Shown here: in pieces, positions 1-10,849 of the stretch | How the letters are laid out: the number at the start of each line of letters is the position of its first letter | Numbering within the stretch: position 1 is the stretch's first letter | Program-made: the position numbers and the translations under genes | Assembly: GCA_963576725.1 (NCBI GenBank) | Contig: OY755246.1 | Coordinates: 71,354,371 to 71,418,370 of the forward strand | Source of the DNA: Azorinus chamasolen | Taxonomy: Eukaryota; Mollusca; Bivalvia; Cardiida; Solecurtidae | Direction of reading: 5' to 3' | DNA length: 64,000 nt | Notes under the pieces: model-generated | What the model was told of the DNA's origin: nothing | Databases searched by the model: none | The model's input: only the letters and a program-made list of their open reading frames with translations

Positions 1-1099
1 TTAGAAAAATTGAGAGGAAAATTATGCATTACCATGTGCCCTATGCCTCTCCTGTAACACCATTGAAAGACTTTCGAAAAACTGTATCCTGCCATGTAAT
101 TTTGGGGTCAAAAGACAGATATTTCTGTGTTACCATGGAAACTAAATGCAGCTCCCATGGTTTTGTTTTCCCATATTGCCTCAGCTGACAGCAAACTCCT
201 GTAGTAAAGTGTAAGAGAAAGTTGAGAGTGATTGTGTTACACAGAGTCAATTGAATTATCCCAGGCCAATCAATAGTCACACTTGAAAAAGTACAACAAT
301 TACCATGTAAATGTTACCTTAGAAACGTAAAACCCTTGTAATTAGCTCTTTGCACTCTAATTAATTATCATTTGCCAGTCTTGTCACTGGCATACTGGGG
401 TAAATGCTAGATTTGTCTACATTTAGATAATTTCTTTTCAGAAAACACCATCTGACAGTGTTAGATCCAAACTACTTGAGAGTGTGTATGGATCCACATT
501 TGTTTTACCTATAGTTTGCATAAGTAGAAAGCGAAAAATAACATATTAAAAAAAAATATTAGTGGAATTAACAATCTTAGCTACAGAATGCTAATACATG
601 TAGGTAAAAAAGCATAATCTGGGCTTCGCAAACAGCATAGACACAGATCAGACATTGTAGTGAAAATTTCCAGTTTGTCAGATTTTTCACTGTCACATGA
701 GAATCCATAATCAATTTGTCCACATCCTCTGCAAAGAGTGCAGACCCTGATCAGACCACTGCATTTTCAAAGTAGCTGCTAATGTAGGTCTACACTCAGT
801 TTGCATATATAAACCAGCATGTATCTCTTATCTACTGTAGTAATGCTGGTGACCACATTCTCCTGAATTAAAAAAGAGTTAACTATCAAAGCTCAAGTTT
901 CACTCTTTTACATTCCCCTGCAGATTCGTTTTCTTCGACTTTCTGTCTAAAAACCTGTGCCAGTTTCAAATGTACTGGCAGATGGCAAACCAATCCATTG
1001 ATAAACTGCAGAAACTGGCCATGTTTATTCAACAAAAGTCTTCGTGGATTTATTGGATTTGATACGGCAGTTTGAAATCAAATTTGAAATCTAAAATTT
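1..1099. other. non-coding stretch without recognised gene
   Basis: No exon-like open frame or RNA gene is visible. Two short pieces, about 627-654 and 729-758, resemble the palindromic core arm of the TTAA-A element (CAAACAG, CAGACCCTGATCAGAC) and are probably decayed fragments. Confidence 0.6.
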
Positions 1100-1364
1100 T
1101 GTGAGCTGGTGAATGGAACATACCAGTACAGTAAAATGTGTTTTAACTTTTTGCACGCTAGCGGAGAAACCGAACTAGCCTACGCAAACAGGATGGATCC
1201 AGATGAGATACTGCATTATACGACTTCTCATCAGGATCCAAACTCAGACATTTTGACCATATTTTTGCCAAGAAATGAGAAGTTTTTTTCAAGAATAAAA
1301 TATTTTAAGCAAACGACAACTGTCGCAGACAAAATTATATTACTTTAAGTATGTAAAGAGTTAA
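1100..1364 (+). mobile_element. TTAA-B family MITE-like element (copy 1)
   Basis: Dispersed element seen again in fuller form at 49011-49229. The diagnostic core is a BamHI-like palindromic pair, GGATCCAGATGAGAT at 1195-1209 and its inverse CTCATCAGGATCCAAACT at 1228-1245. It is followed by TTTTGACCATATTTTTG and a CAGAC-rich tail, and ends GTAAAGAGTTAA at 1353-1364. The left end is unclear. No transposase frame is present, so it is non-autonomous. Family name is mine. Confidence 0.5.
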
Positions 1365-1370
1365 GGAACT

Positions 1371-1520
1371 ACTTACTGAATAAATGTAAAAATTAGCTGG
1401 CTGCTTACTGAATAAATGTAAAAATTAGCTGGCTGCTTACTGAATAAATGTAAGAGTCTTAAAAATCAGCAGGCTGCTTACTAAATAAATGTAAGAGTCA
1501 TAAAAATCAGCTGGCTGCTT
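1371..1520. repeat. short tandem array, ~33-41 bp unit, 4 copies
   Basis: Four copies of CTGCTTACTGAATAAATG followed by AAAAATCAGCTGG. The phrase GCTGGCTGCTTTATTCAGGGTAAAAGTAATAC just downstream (given here only as a location, 1510-1540) resembles one arm of the foldback family at 11566 and 37463, so the array may be an expansion of that arm. Confidence 0.8.
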
Positions 1521-1737
1521 TATTCAGGGTAAAAGTAATACTGTTTGCAGTTTTTTGCATTACTATTTCTTTTTTTGTAATTAAGTTTTTGAATTAATAA
1601 TTTGTTTTAAATCATTATTTGGAAATTTTTTTTAATGAAATACATTTTCAAACTTTGGTATGAGCTTGATAACTTGATTTGGATGAAAATTGTGATATTG
1701 TCTTTCAAGACTAGAAATGGTAACAATTATCTTTAAC

Positions 1738-2199
1738 CTCACCAGAGCACAAAGTACTCAGGGTGAGCTTTTGTGATGGCCTGATGTTCATCGTCTGTCG
1801 GCGAGCATTGTCAACAATTTGAATCTTTAAAAATCTTCTCCTCTGAATCTACAGAGTTCTCAACTTTCATCTTTGGCACATAGCATCATACATACCTTAG
1901 GTCCTCTACAAAATTATATAAATTATGTCCCTGGGGTCAAAATTTGCCCTGCCCCAGGGGTGGCCAGATTTCTATAGAAACATATAGTGAAAAGTTTGAA
2001 AATCTTCTCCTCTGTAACTGGAAGGTTCTCAGCTTTCATATTTGGCATATAGCATCATGTTCAGGTCCTCTACAAAAGTTATAAATATAAGTTATGCCCA
2101 AGGGGTGACCAGTTTTCTATAGAAAAATATAGTGAGAATCTTCTCCTCTGATTGTCTGCATGGTGAGCGATATTAGGGCCATCATGGTCCTCTTGTTTT
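1738..2199 (+). mobile_element. pearl-like element, AGCTCACC family, short copy
   Basis: Starts CTCACCAGAGCACAAAGT and reads into GGTGAGCTTTTGTGATGG, a short terminal hairpin also present at 39150. It then has two imperfect core units (ATCTTCTCCTCTG... TTTGGCA.ATAGCATCAT... CCTCTACAAAA... CCCTGGGGTCAAAATT) and ends GGTGAGCGATATTAGGGCCATC near 2161. This is a compact relative of the large copy at 39086-42160. There is no coding capacity. Confidence 0.7.
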
Positions 2200-2263
2200 A
2201 ATTAATAGTGGGTTGGGATAGAGGTGGGGGTGTGGGGTTGTATATTCATCGGGCATTAAACTC

Positions 2264-2496
2264 TTAACCTCATAGAAACACCTTTTGATGCCTTAACAGA
2301 GTAGACCAAGACCAGACGGCTCCCGTAGAGTCTGCTGTTTTCTTATAAATGGAATAATACAGATTTGATTATACGGTTTCTGCCACAAATAAAAAACATC
2401 CTATGTTGATATGCCATTATAAAAATTCAGCAAATAAATATTCATGATGTCATTAAATTTATTTCTTACATGAATATTCATCAGGTATTAGATTAA
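2264..2496 (-). mobile_element. TTAA-A MITE copy 1
   Basis: Flanked by TTAA at 2264-2267 and 2493-2496. In this orientation the palindromic core (AGAGTAGACC... at about 2299) comes first and the AATATTCATGATGTCATT arm second (about 2440). The core is decayed on its right side. Family features: TTAA target, CCCTTTAC-type ends, no open frame, about 230-270 bp when intact. This points to a piggyBac-type MITE. Confidence 0.7.
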
Positions 2497-2724
2497 GGCA
2501 ACCACCTGTTTCCAAGACCTGCAATGAAACATCTTACATTATTGTCTCATATGAGAGGTCTTACCATAGTTAAGAACAAGAAGTATGTCCTAAATCCTGA
2601 CCATCTTCATATCAAGGTTGTTCATCTTTGAAGTAAAATCCTCCCATTGGTGTATGAGGAGTTGGACACAAGAATTTGCAGGATATTCATGTACATACAG
2701 ACAGATGTATGGATGGGCACAGAG

Positions 2725-2884
2725 TTAACCCATTACTTGATAATCCTCCCCCTTTGTCCAGCTTTGCAAACAGAACAGACCCTGATCAGACAGCTCGATC
2801 CTGTAGGAACTGTCTGCTCAGTTTGTTTACAGAGCTGCCTCTACTTTTGTCTTGGATTATAAACATTATTTGAATACAAGAATT
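2725..2884 (-). mobile_element. TTAA-A MITE fragment (copy 2)
   Basis: Begins TTAACCCATTACTTGAT at 2725 and includes the core pair GCAAACAGAACAGACCCTG and CTGTCTGCTCAGTTTG. The AATATTCAT arm is missing. It runs directly into the terminal-repeat array at 2888. Confidence 0.55.
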
Positions 2885-2887
2885 TAC

Positions 2888-2999
2888 TTAACACTTTACC
2901 TCAAATAACACTTTACCTCAAATAACTCAAATAACACTTTACCTCAAATAACACTTTACCTCAAATAACACTTTACCTCAAATAACACTTTACCTCATA
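2888..2999. repeat. 17 bp array made of a MITE terminal repeat
   Basis: About six copies of AACACTTTACCTCAAAT. The unit matches the element end TTAACCCTTTAC(C/T)(T/C)CA, and the last copy is continuous with the body of copy 3. So the array is an expansion of a terminal inverted repeat. Confidence 0.85.
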
Positions 3000-3236
3000 T
3001 AAATGCCTTTTTCATACCTTTGCAAACACAGTTGACCCAGATCAGATGGCTCGGAGCCTCCTATAGGAGCCGTCTGATCAGTCTGTTCTGTTTGCTTTTG
3101 ACATGATATAGATCGGATTCTACAGCTTTTGTCAAAATGAAAGATTTCCTTGAAAAGTTTACATTATAAAATGCAGCTAACAAATATTCATGATGTCATT
3201 ATTTCTTACATGAATATTAAACAGGGAAAGTGTTAA
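2888..3236 (-). mobile_element. TTAA-A MITE copy 3 with amplified end
   Basis: Full-length copy bounded by TTAA at 2888 and at 3233-3236. The core hairpin lies at about 3022-3093 and the AATATTCATGATGTCATT arm at about 3185. Its left terminal inverted repeat is not single: it is repeated in tandem at 2888-2999 before the element continues (TCATATAAATGCC). Confidence 0.75.
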
Positions 3237-4513
3237 TTACCATTCATCATGGGAGGTCAGTTTTCAACGGCTATTCAGGAAGAAAAGAGTTTAATTTTTA
3301 CATACTTTTCCCTATGTGTAGCTGTAAAAAAAATAATTTAATATTCATTTTTCCCCATGTACCAGTAGTTCTGAGAACTTTTTGTAAGAAAAGCTTCCGG
3401 CTAGACTATTCACACAGTGTCTGTAGGTGTACTGAAAATATCTTTGTTGTATGTTGGATAATGATAAATAATTATTCGGTGAGTTTTTGCCATTGGCCTA
3501 TTCCATTGTCGTTATCTACCACTATCCCCAGAACATGCAATTAACTGTAAGTCTGCCACAATGGAATTAGTGGTAACCGATGTAACCAGTGTGGATCTGT
3601 ATCAGTGAATGAGTCACTCAGTGAGAACATCATTATTTAAAATGTTTCACATACTGATTGCTGTTTCAGAGTAGACGGTTAAGAATACTCTTCAAAATAA
3701 ACTTCCAAAACGTAAACCAGATGAAAACGTTGGCAGACATTTATTTAGTGGGTAAAGTGTTAAAACAGAATCAAAAGCAAGGCTGGATCATCGGAAATCA
3801 GTGTTTTAATGATGCCAGATTAGATTTCCCCAAAGTATAACAAATTTTCATTCTGCTTAGTAATTGTTCTCTGCAGAAACTGTTATCTGCTTCAGTTTTA
3901 AAGGAACATTAGACATTTCTTTTTAAAAACAAATGATCAGAGTCTCAAACAGCTTTGATCTTTATGAGATCGTCAAAAATGTTTGCATTTGTAATGACAA
4001 ATTTGCATAGAATGGTGACAGGTAATGGACTAGATTTACTGTCCTCTCTGTCTCGTTGTATATTGATTACTTGATCACCTGTCCTTCGCCTTGCTTATAA
4101 TCCAGGGAAAATGCCTCCATAAATTTCCAGCCTTACTCCGCTGTACTCTCAGGAGAAAAAAAATCACCTAAAGCTGTCAACAAAGAGTGAAAAGACAAAA
4201 TGTAAAATCTTAGCGAGAAATCCATGACAGACAATTGACCCGTTCTGCTAGACTAAACTGATGAGACTTGACAATCAATGTATATCGATACATCTCCGTA
4301 ATATTGAGAAACTTAATCTGCAGAGAAGCCAGTTCTGTAAACATTCCGTACAATAATTGGTTTACTGACTACAATGGATTTCACTTTATATTGAGTTTCG
4401 ATTGTTTGTGTTGTTGCCCATTTCAATTGCAGTGTTGTGTATCTACTCACCAACAATGGTGAACGCAACACGTAGAAAGCTGATTGAAATGTGGTCATGA
4501 CAGCTTAGGTTGT
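3237..4513. other. unique sequence, nothing recognised
   Basis: About 1.3 kb without clear repeats, RNA genes or convincing exons. Short open frames (for example 3230-3544 and 3658-3840) have no supporting splice or compositional signal. Confidence 0.5.
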
Positions 4514-4752
4514 GACCCTTTACCTGTTGAATATTCATGTAAGAAATTAGGACATAATGAATATTTACTGGCTGAAGTTTTATGATGTAAATGTTTCAAG
4601 GAATTTTTTGCTTTTTCAAAATACTGTATAATCATATCTATGTCATGTCATAAGCAAACAGAGCAGACCCTGATGAGACGGCTCCTGATCTGGGTCTACT
4701 CTGTTTGCAAAAGTGCAAAAAAGCATTTAGACAAAGGAAATACGGTAGTTAA
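4514..4752 (+). mobile_element. TTAA-A MITE copy 4
   Basis: Starts GACCCTTTACCTGTTGAATATTC (within 4514-4536). The core palindrome is at about 4651-4714 (GCAAACAGAGCAGACCCTG ... GGTCTACTCTGTTTGC), and it ends in TTAA at 4749-4752. The palindrome centre is shortened compared with other copies. Confidence 0.75.
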
Positions 4753-4807
4753 TGTTTACCATGCAGTGGAAAAAGTTAATATTTTTCTTGATATGTTTTT
4801 AAAAAAA

Positions 4808-5801
4808 TATTTATAATGGGCATACTGGCATAAATATTCATGATAGGCAGGTTGGCATAAATATTCATGATAGGCAGACTGGCATAAATATTCATGATAG
4901 GCAGACTGGCATAAATATTCATGATAGGCAGGCTGGCATAAATATTCATGAGGGGAATGCAGAGACTGGCATAAATATTCATGATAGGCAGGCTGGCATA
5001 AATATTCATGATGGACATACAGAGACTGGCATAAATATTCATGAGGAGAATGCAGAGACTGGCATAAATATTCATGATAGGCAGAGACTGGCATAGATAT
5101 TCATGATGGACCTACAGAGACTGGCATAAATATTCATGATGGGCAGGCTGGCTTAAATATTCATGATAGGCAGACTGGCATAAATATTCATGAGGGGAAT
5201 GCAGAGACTGACATAAATATTCATGATGGACAGGCTGGCTTAAATATTCATGATAGGCAGACTGGTATAAATATTCATGATGGGCAGACTGGTATAAATA
5301 TTCATGATGGGCAGATACTGGCATAGATATTCATGATGGACCTACAGAGACTGGCATAAATATTCATGATGGACAGGCTGGTATAAATATTCATGATGGA
5401 CAGGCTGGCATAAATATTTATAATGGGCATACTGGCATAAATATTCATGATAGGCAGGCTGGCATAAATATTCATGATAGGCAGGCTGGCTTAAATATTC
5501 ATGATAGGCAGGCTGGCATAAATATTCATGATGGGCAGGCTGGCTTAAATATTCATGAGGGGAATGCAGAGACTGGCATAAATATTCATGATAGGCAGAT
5601 ACTGGCATAGATATTCATGATGGACCTACAGAGACTGGCATAAATATTCATGATGGACAGAGACTGGCATAAATATTCATGATGGACAGAGACTGGTATA
5701 GATATTCATGATGGACTGAGACTGGCATAGATATTCATGATGGACAGAGACTGGCATAAATATTCATGATGGACTTGAAGAGACTAGCATAGATATTCAT
5801 A
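4808..5801. repeat. minisatellite array with AATATTCATGA unit
   Basis: About 35 irregular copies of a unit of roughly 26-41 bp built on GGCATAAATATTCATGAT plus a short variable linker (AGGCAGGCT, GGACCTACAGAGACT or GGGAATGCAGAGACT). It is flanked by TTAA-A copies on both sides, and the invariant part equals the TTAA-A arm motif (CATGAATATTCATG), so it probably grew from that arm. Open frames reading (HEYLCQ.A)n on the minus strand are by-products. Confidence 0.9.
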
Positions 5802-5874
5802 ACGTATCGGTTAAATTCTCCATTTGTAACTGTTGAAAATTATTATTTCAAATTCAACATTTAGTTTTTTGTTC

Positions 5875-6062
5875 TTAATCCTTTACTTCATGAATATTCA
5901 AATAACAAACAGTGACACTATGAGTATTGAATGAATTCTTGTAATGGCACATAAACATAGGAAATTTTGGCTAAGACAGAAACTGTAGAATCAGATCTAT
6001 ATTATTCCATTTATAAGCAAACAAAGCAGACCCTGATCAGACAGCTCCTGCATGGGGAAGTG
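5875..6062 (+). mobile_element. TTAA-A MITE copy 5, 3' truncated
   Basis: TTAA at 5875, then TCCTTTACTTCATGAATATT, the AGAATCAGATCTATATTATT middle and the left core arm CAAACAAAGCAGACCCTG. The sequence leaves the family after CAGACAGCTCCTGCATG, so the right half is missing. Confidence 0.65.
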
Positions 6063-6372
6063 TTTGCCTTGCAGAGAAGAGAAAGCTGCAATACTGTTCT
6101 ACTAATAAAACTTTTAAATGAATGTTTGTTAAATCTGAGTTCAATTCCTATACCACAAGAAATTAACTTCCTTTTCACTCATAATGACATTATTGGACAT
6201 CACTCGCTGATGTCATCTCTGTGACTAGATGCTTACCTTCAACTGTACACTTATATTATTGTCTATTTTCATGAAGTGTCACAGGTGTGTCAATTTAAGA
6301 TTCAGATCCAATGCATAGTGTGTCTCCACTTAAGCCAAACTGTTGCTATGATTGCCGATACAGCACAATGGG

Positions 6373-6527
6373 TTAACCCTTTACTGTGTACGCCTGGCCT
6401 TTGCAAGCAGTGCAGACTTATTCAAAATCCTCCTACAAACTATACCTTTCCATACTGAATTGACTCTATCATTAAACATAATGGACCATTCCACTAGTCT
6501 TTTAAAGTTTAGCATTCCAAGGGTTAA
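6373..6527. mobile_element. TTAA-C family element (short copy)
   Basis: Bounded by TTAA at 6373 and 6524, with CCCTTTAC at the left and GCATTCCAAGGG at the right end. The inner part (TTTGCAAGCAGTGCAGAC, GGACCATTCCACTAG) resembles the element at 10116-10324. It has no coding capacity. Confidence 0.5.
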
Positions 6528-6804
6528 CATTATACTGATCCTTCTAGACAATGCTGAATTTACTGTAACAACTACTGACAACAGACACATGATGATAAAG
6601 ACTGACAGACAAAATGACTGTCATTTGTCTATCAGAATAAATGTAAGTTATTTCCATATCTCGCGGGAGACACATAGGTGAACCATGCCAGACAAAAAGC
6701 TTCTAGATGCTTTTAATAATTCAACAGTCCATTTCAGAGATTCAGTATTTGAAGCCCTGCCTGTTGGCCCTGTACCTAATTGTAACTAACTTAGACAAAT
6801 TCAG

Positions 6805-6880
6805 ACAAACAGTGCATACCCAGATCAAACTGTTCCTGAAGGAGTAGTTTGATCAAGGTCTACATTGTATTCTACTGTCA
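6805..6880. repeat. orphan palindromic core fragment
   Basis: CAAACAGTGCATACCCAGATCAAACTGTTCC at 6806-6836 is followed by its approximate inverse up to GTCTACATTGT. It resembles the hairpin core of the TTAA families without their ends. Confidence 0.45.
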
Positions 6881-6903
6881 GTCTGACCAAATGGTGCCAT
6901 ATT

Positions 6904-7411
6904 TACAAACCATGGTGATGGGAGATTGGGTGTCTGTCACAAACCATGGAGAGGGAAGATTGGGTGTCTGTCACAAACCATGGAGAGGGGAGATTGGGTG
7001 TCTGTCACAAATCATGGTGATGGGAGATTACCATAGAGAGGGGAGATTGGGTGTCTGTCACAAACCATGGCGATGGGAGATTGGGTGTCTGTTACAAACC
7101 ATGGCGAGGGGAGATTGGGTGTCTGTTACAAACCATGGAGATGGAAGATTGGGTGTCTGTTACAAACCATGGCAATGGGAGATTGGGTGTCTGTTACAAA
7201 CCATGGCGAGGGGAGACTTTGTGTCTGTCACAAACCATGGCGATGAGAGATTGGGTGCCTGTCACAAACCATGGAGAGGGGAGATTGGGTGTCTGTTACA
7301 AACCATGGAGAGGGGAGATTGGGTGTCCGTCACAAACCATGGAGAGGGGAGATTGGGTGTCTGTCACAAACCATGGAGAGGGGAGATTGGGTGTCTGTCA
7401 CAAACCATGGT
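6904..7411. repeat. 34 bp minisatellite array, ~15 copies
   Basis: Unit of 34 bp containing GAGATTGGGTGTCTGT and CACAAACCATGG. Because 34 is not a multiple of three and the unit lacks stops, all forward frames stay open and produce a 34-residue repeat. I treat the frames at 6849-7418 and 7051-7413 as non-coding. Confidence 0.9.
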
Positions 7412-7416
7412 AATAT

Positions 7417-7587
7417 GATAAACAGTGCAGACCCTGATACTGCTTCTCTTGGAGCCCTCTCATCAGGGTCTACACTGTCTGCAAAGTTTTTGCCATGGCC
7501 AAACTTTTTTGTGCCAAAAAAAAAAATCTAATGAATATTCATGATGTCATTATTTCTTACATGAATATTCATGCAGTAAAGGATTAA
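7417..7587 (-). mobile_element. TTAA-A MITE copy 6, internally short
   Basis: Core palindrome at about 7422-7483, then GCCATGG, an A10 run and AATATTCATGATGTCATT at about 7535. It ends GTAAAGGATTAA at 7576-7587. The left terminal repeat is missing and its place is taken by the 34 bp array. Confidence 0.65.
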
Positions 7588-7735
7588 GAACAGAGCTGTA
7601 CATAAGATGCATACTGATCTATTCAACTCTCTTTTTCTCAACCCAAACCTACATGTATCTTGCTGCTCTGTGTCTTGCAAATGGCCCCAAGTGTGACTTG
7701 AAATGATCTTGGAATACTAGGAAGGTGAATGAAGT

Positions 7736-8262
7736 GGACACATTCTAGATAGGTGGTGTTGCTTCTCTTGGCAAATTCTAGATAGGTGGTGTTGCTTCTC
7801 TTGGCAGATTCTAGATAGGTGGTGTTGTTTCTCTTGGCAAGTTCTAGATAGATGCTGTTGTTTCTCTTGGCAAATTCTAGATAGGTGCTGTTGTTTCTCC
7901 TGGCAAATTCCAGATAGGTGCTGTTGTTTCTCCTGGCAAATTCCAGATAGGTGCTGTTGTTTCTCCTGGCAAATTATAGGTAGGTGGTGTTGTTTCTCTT
8001 GGCAAATTATAGGTAGGTGGTGTTGTTTCTCTTGGCAAATTCTGGATATGTGCTGCTGTTTCTCTTGGCAAATTCCTGATATATGGAGTTGTTTCTTTTG
8101 ACAAATTCCAGATAGGTGCCGTTGTTTCTCTTAGCAAATTATTGATAGGTGCTTTTGTTTATCTTAGCAAATTCTTGATAGGTGGTGTTGTTTCACTTAG
8201 CAAATACTAGGTATGTGGTGTTGTTTCTCTTGACAATTTCCAGATAGATGCTGTTGTTTCTC
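7736..8262. repeat. 33 bp minisatellite array, ~16 copies
   Basis: Unit of 33 bp with TTCTAGATAGGTGGTGTTG and TTTCTCTTGGCAAA. The minus strand reads as an 11-residue repeat (NLPRETTPPTY-like), an expected by-product of a 33 bp unit. Divergence between units is moderate. Confidence 0.9.
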
Positions 8263-8659
8263 ATTGCTTGTCTGTCTCATGTTTTGCCTTCACTGTATCT
8301 CCTGTTGTTTGCTCTATAATTTCCCATCAACTCCAATTGCTGCTACATAATTGTACAATTTACAAAACTCTTATTTTCAAATGCAAGTATCTTTGATAAT
8401 GTAAGTATTGTGATTTCTTGAGAAGACACTGATAGTTTCCATGGCAACTAAATTAAAACATCTAAGAGTAACTAGATTGCTCTGAGAGTCTAATACCTCA
8501 ATTTTCCCCTACTGTAGAATGTCATAAATTAGCTACCAACTATTTGCATAATGGACAGGACAGTTTACACATACTGAAAGTGTATGTCTGCAGGCAGGTT
8601 TGTCAAAAATATCAACTAAACAACAACATTTCCTTTAATTCCTGCATAAATCTGCTTGT
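8263..8659. other. unique sequence, nothing recognised
   Basis: Short spacer between two arrays with no exon-like frame, hairpin or dispersed repeat that I could identify. Confidence 0.5.
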
Positions 8660-9190
8660 TTGTCAGATGGATAGATGACTAAGAAGTGATCACTACGTAT
8701 GACAGACAGGTGAACAAATGATTGAGAAGTGATCACTACGTATGACAGGCAGGTGAACAAATGATTATTGAGGACAGGTGAACAAATGATTGAGAAGTGA
8801 TCACTACGTATGACAGACAGGTGAACAAATGATTGAGAAGTGATCACTACGTATGACAGACAGGTGAACAAATGATTGAGAAGTCATCACTACGTATGAC
8901 AGACAGGTGAACAAATGATTGAGAAGTGATCACTACGTATGACAGACAGGTGAACAAATGATTGAGAAGTGATCACTAAGTGAAGACAGATGGACAGATG
9001 ACTGAGAAGTGTTCACTATGTCTCAGACATATGGACAGATGACTGTAAAGTGATTACTAAGTGTGACAAACATACAGATGGACTGAGAAGTGATCACTAA
9101 ATGTCAGACTGATGGACAGATGACTGAGAAGTGATCACTATGTGACAGTCAGATGGACATATGACTGAGGAGTGATCAGTAAGTGTGACT
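8660..9190. repeat. 43 bp minisatellite array, ~12 copies
   Basis: Unit of 43 bp: GACAGACAGGTGAACAAATG then ATTGAGAAGTGATCACTACG. The first eight units are nearly identical. From about 8985 they degrade (GATGGACAGATGACTGAGAAG), so the array has a young core and an old right edge. Confidence 0.9.
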
Positions 9191-9204
9191 GACAGGCATT
9201 TTGT

Positions 9205-9353
9205 ACCATGGCAGAACTATAGAATCATATGTAAATAATTTCATATAGAAACACAGCATACCCTGTTTAGAAGGCTCCTACAGGAGTCATCTGATCTGGA
9301 TCTACTCTATTTGCAAATATATTAAAAGGCTTATCTATTGAGTACAGGGTTAA
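9205..9353 (+). mobile_element. TTAA-A MITE copy 7, right half
   Basis: Contains CCATGGCAGAACTATAGAATC, the core pair around GGCTCCTACAGGAG (9271-9284), and ends in GGGTTAA at 9347-9353. The AATATTCAT arm is absent. Confidence 0.6.
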
Positions 9354-9449
9354 GCAGAAACAAGTGTTACAATTTATGATTGTTAATGATAAACCTCTTT
9401 CATCCTAAAAATACCCTGTTGTAAAAACCCATGTCTGCTATAGAAACTA

Positions 9450-9531
9450 TACAACGAGTGTCAAACAGCTTCCATCTTGATGAGATGGGAAGTTACTCGG
9501 CATTTGATCTGGATCAATGCTGTTTGCAAAC
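9450..9531. repeat. TTAA-B-like core fragment
   Basis: Contains a CATCTTGATGAGATG/GATCTGGATC motif pair and ends GCTGTTTGCAAAC. This matches the palindromic core type of TTAA-B, without identifiable ends. Confidence 0.4.
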
Positions 9532-9559
9532 CTGTGCAAGTAAGGTGGCACTTAACAGA

Positions 9560-10115
9560 ATAAGTGTTACAAATTTCCTTTCACACTTTGAGTGTTAGAA
9601 ACCCCCACTTGCTACAATAATAATTTCTGTGATTGTTTGCAATATAATTTGTTCATGATATAACCCCAATAAATTTCAAATGCTCCAATCAATAGGATGG
9701 TGCTAGCTATAAAACTCATTCTGATACCCATTCTAAAACAGCTTTCTGTACATTTCTTTCCGATTGATGCTACCTATTTCAGATTCACATCAACAACTGC
9801 TGTACAGTGAAGCTTTCTGTTCAATTTACACTAAAGAGTCAAGTCTTGTTTTATTAGTTTTCAGTTCATATATATACCAAAAAGACTGGCGCAATCTGCC
9901 GGGGTTGCCTGTACGCTAAAGGTAGCTATACAGATTGCTCCGTGATACAACAGTGATACCGAGAAATTCTGCTAGAACGGTATTGATTAGTCGCAAATAG
10001 CAATACGTTATACTTAATAAAGTCAACTAATTTTGTGTGACAGAATTATTGTCATCTGTATCAGCTGTTGTAGTCTCTAGTAGAATTTGATATTTTATTT
10101 CACATCTGTATCTGC
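9560..10115. other. unique sequence, nothing recognised
   Basis: No gene-like signal is visible. A short inverted pair, GCAATCTG at 9891 and CAGATTGC at 9930, could form a small stem but has no recognised identity. Confidence 0.45.
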
Positions 10116-10324
10116 TTAACCTTTGAATACATGAGCCGAGTAAACTGGCAAATAACGTTGACCCAGATCAGAGGGCTTCTAACTTATATTCCTCTAATCA
10201 GGGTCAGCACTGTTTGTTATTCAAAATAATTTCAGCCAATTTTACCGATCTATACAAAATGAACTTTTTTGTTTAACCAACAGCGGAATATTCCACTTTG
10301 AAAATTTAGTATTCAAAGGGTTAA
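10116..10324. mobile_element. TTAA-C family element, complete copy
   Basis: TTAA at 10116-10119 and 10321-10324 flank 11 bp inverted ends CCTTTGAATAC and GTATTCAAAGG. The interior carries a GACCCAGATCAGAGG / CCTCTAATCAGGGTC stem and GGAATATTCCACTTTG. It is about 200 bp without an open frame: a MITE with a piggyBac-like target site. Confidence 0.7.
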
Positions 10325-10479
10325 ATGGGAGATTGATTTGTGTATTTGAGAACTGGTTTTGTGATGTTTATAGTGGTAACTTAGAGGAACAGGCTGTTGG
10401 AAAAAAAGCCCGATCATCTTGGTATGCACTGTTGATAATCTGCTTCTTGCAAAGCATTGAAAAGTTTCTGGAAAGAACA

Positions 10480-10719
10480 TAAACCCTATATCTTATGAAT
10501 ATTCATGTAAATAAGAAATAATGACATCATAAATATTAAATAGACACATTTTTATATTGGAATATGAACATTGCAATGTTCCGAGATGGTAGAATTGTAG
10601 AATTAAATCTTATATTATTACATAAGCAAACAGAGCAGACCCTGATCAAGAGCAGTCTGGTCTGGGTCTACTCTGTTTGCAAATGTATTTAAAGGTACAT
10701 GTACAGTGTAAAGGGTTAA
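10480..10719 (+). mobile_element. TTAA-A MITE copy 8
   Basis: AACCCTATATCTTATGAATA at the left, the AAATAATGACATCATAAAT arm, core palindrome at about 10624-10680 and TTAA at 10716-10719. The palindrome centre is deleted (CAAGAGCAGTCTGGTC). Orientation is arm first. Confidence 0.75.
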
Positions 10720-10744
10720 CTAGTGAACTAAAACCATTGCATGA

Positions 10745-10808
10745 CAGACCTAACACATACAGACCTAACACATGACAGACCTAACACATACAGACCTAAC
10801 ACATACAG
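10745..10808. repeat. short tandem array, ~13-19 bp unit
   Basis: Five copies of CAGACCTAACACAT with or without a GA spacer. It is adjacent to the larger 28 bp array. Confidence 0.75.
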
Positions 10809-10849
10809 ACCTTCATCAGAGTTTGTAGAACACATACAGTAGAACCTAA

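Noticed and set aside
4756..5608. Minus frames with repeated HEYLCQ
   Set aside because: Translation of the AATATTCATGA array; several alternative frames of the same kind exist.
6849..7418. 189-codon frame with repeated CHKPWRGEIG-like motif
   Set aside because: The 34 bp array is open in all three forward frames, so openness carries no coding information.
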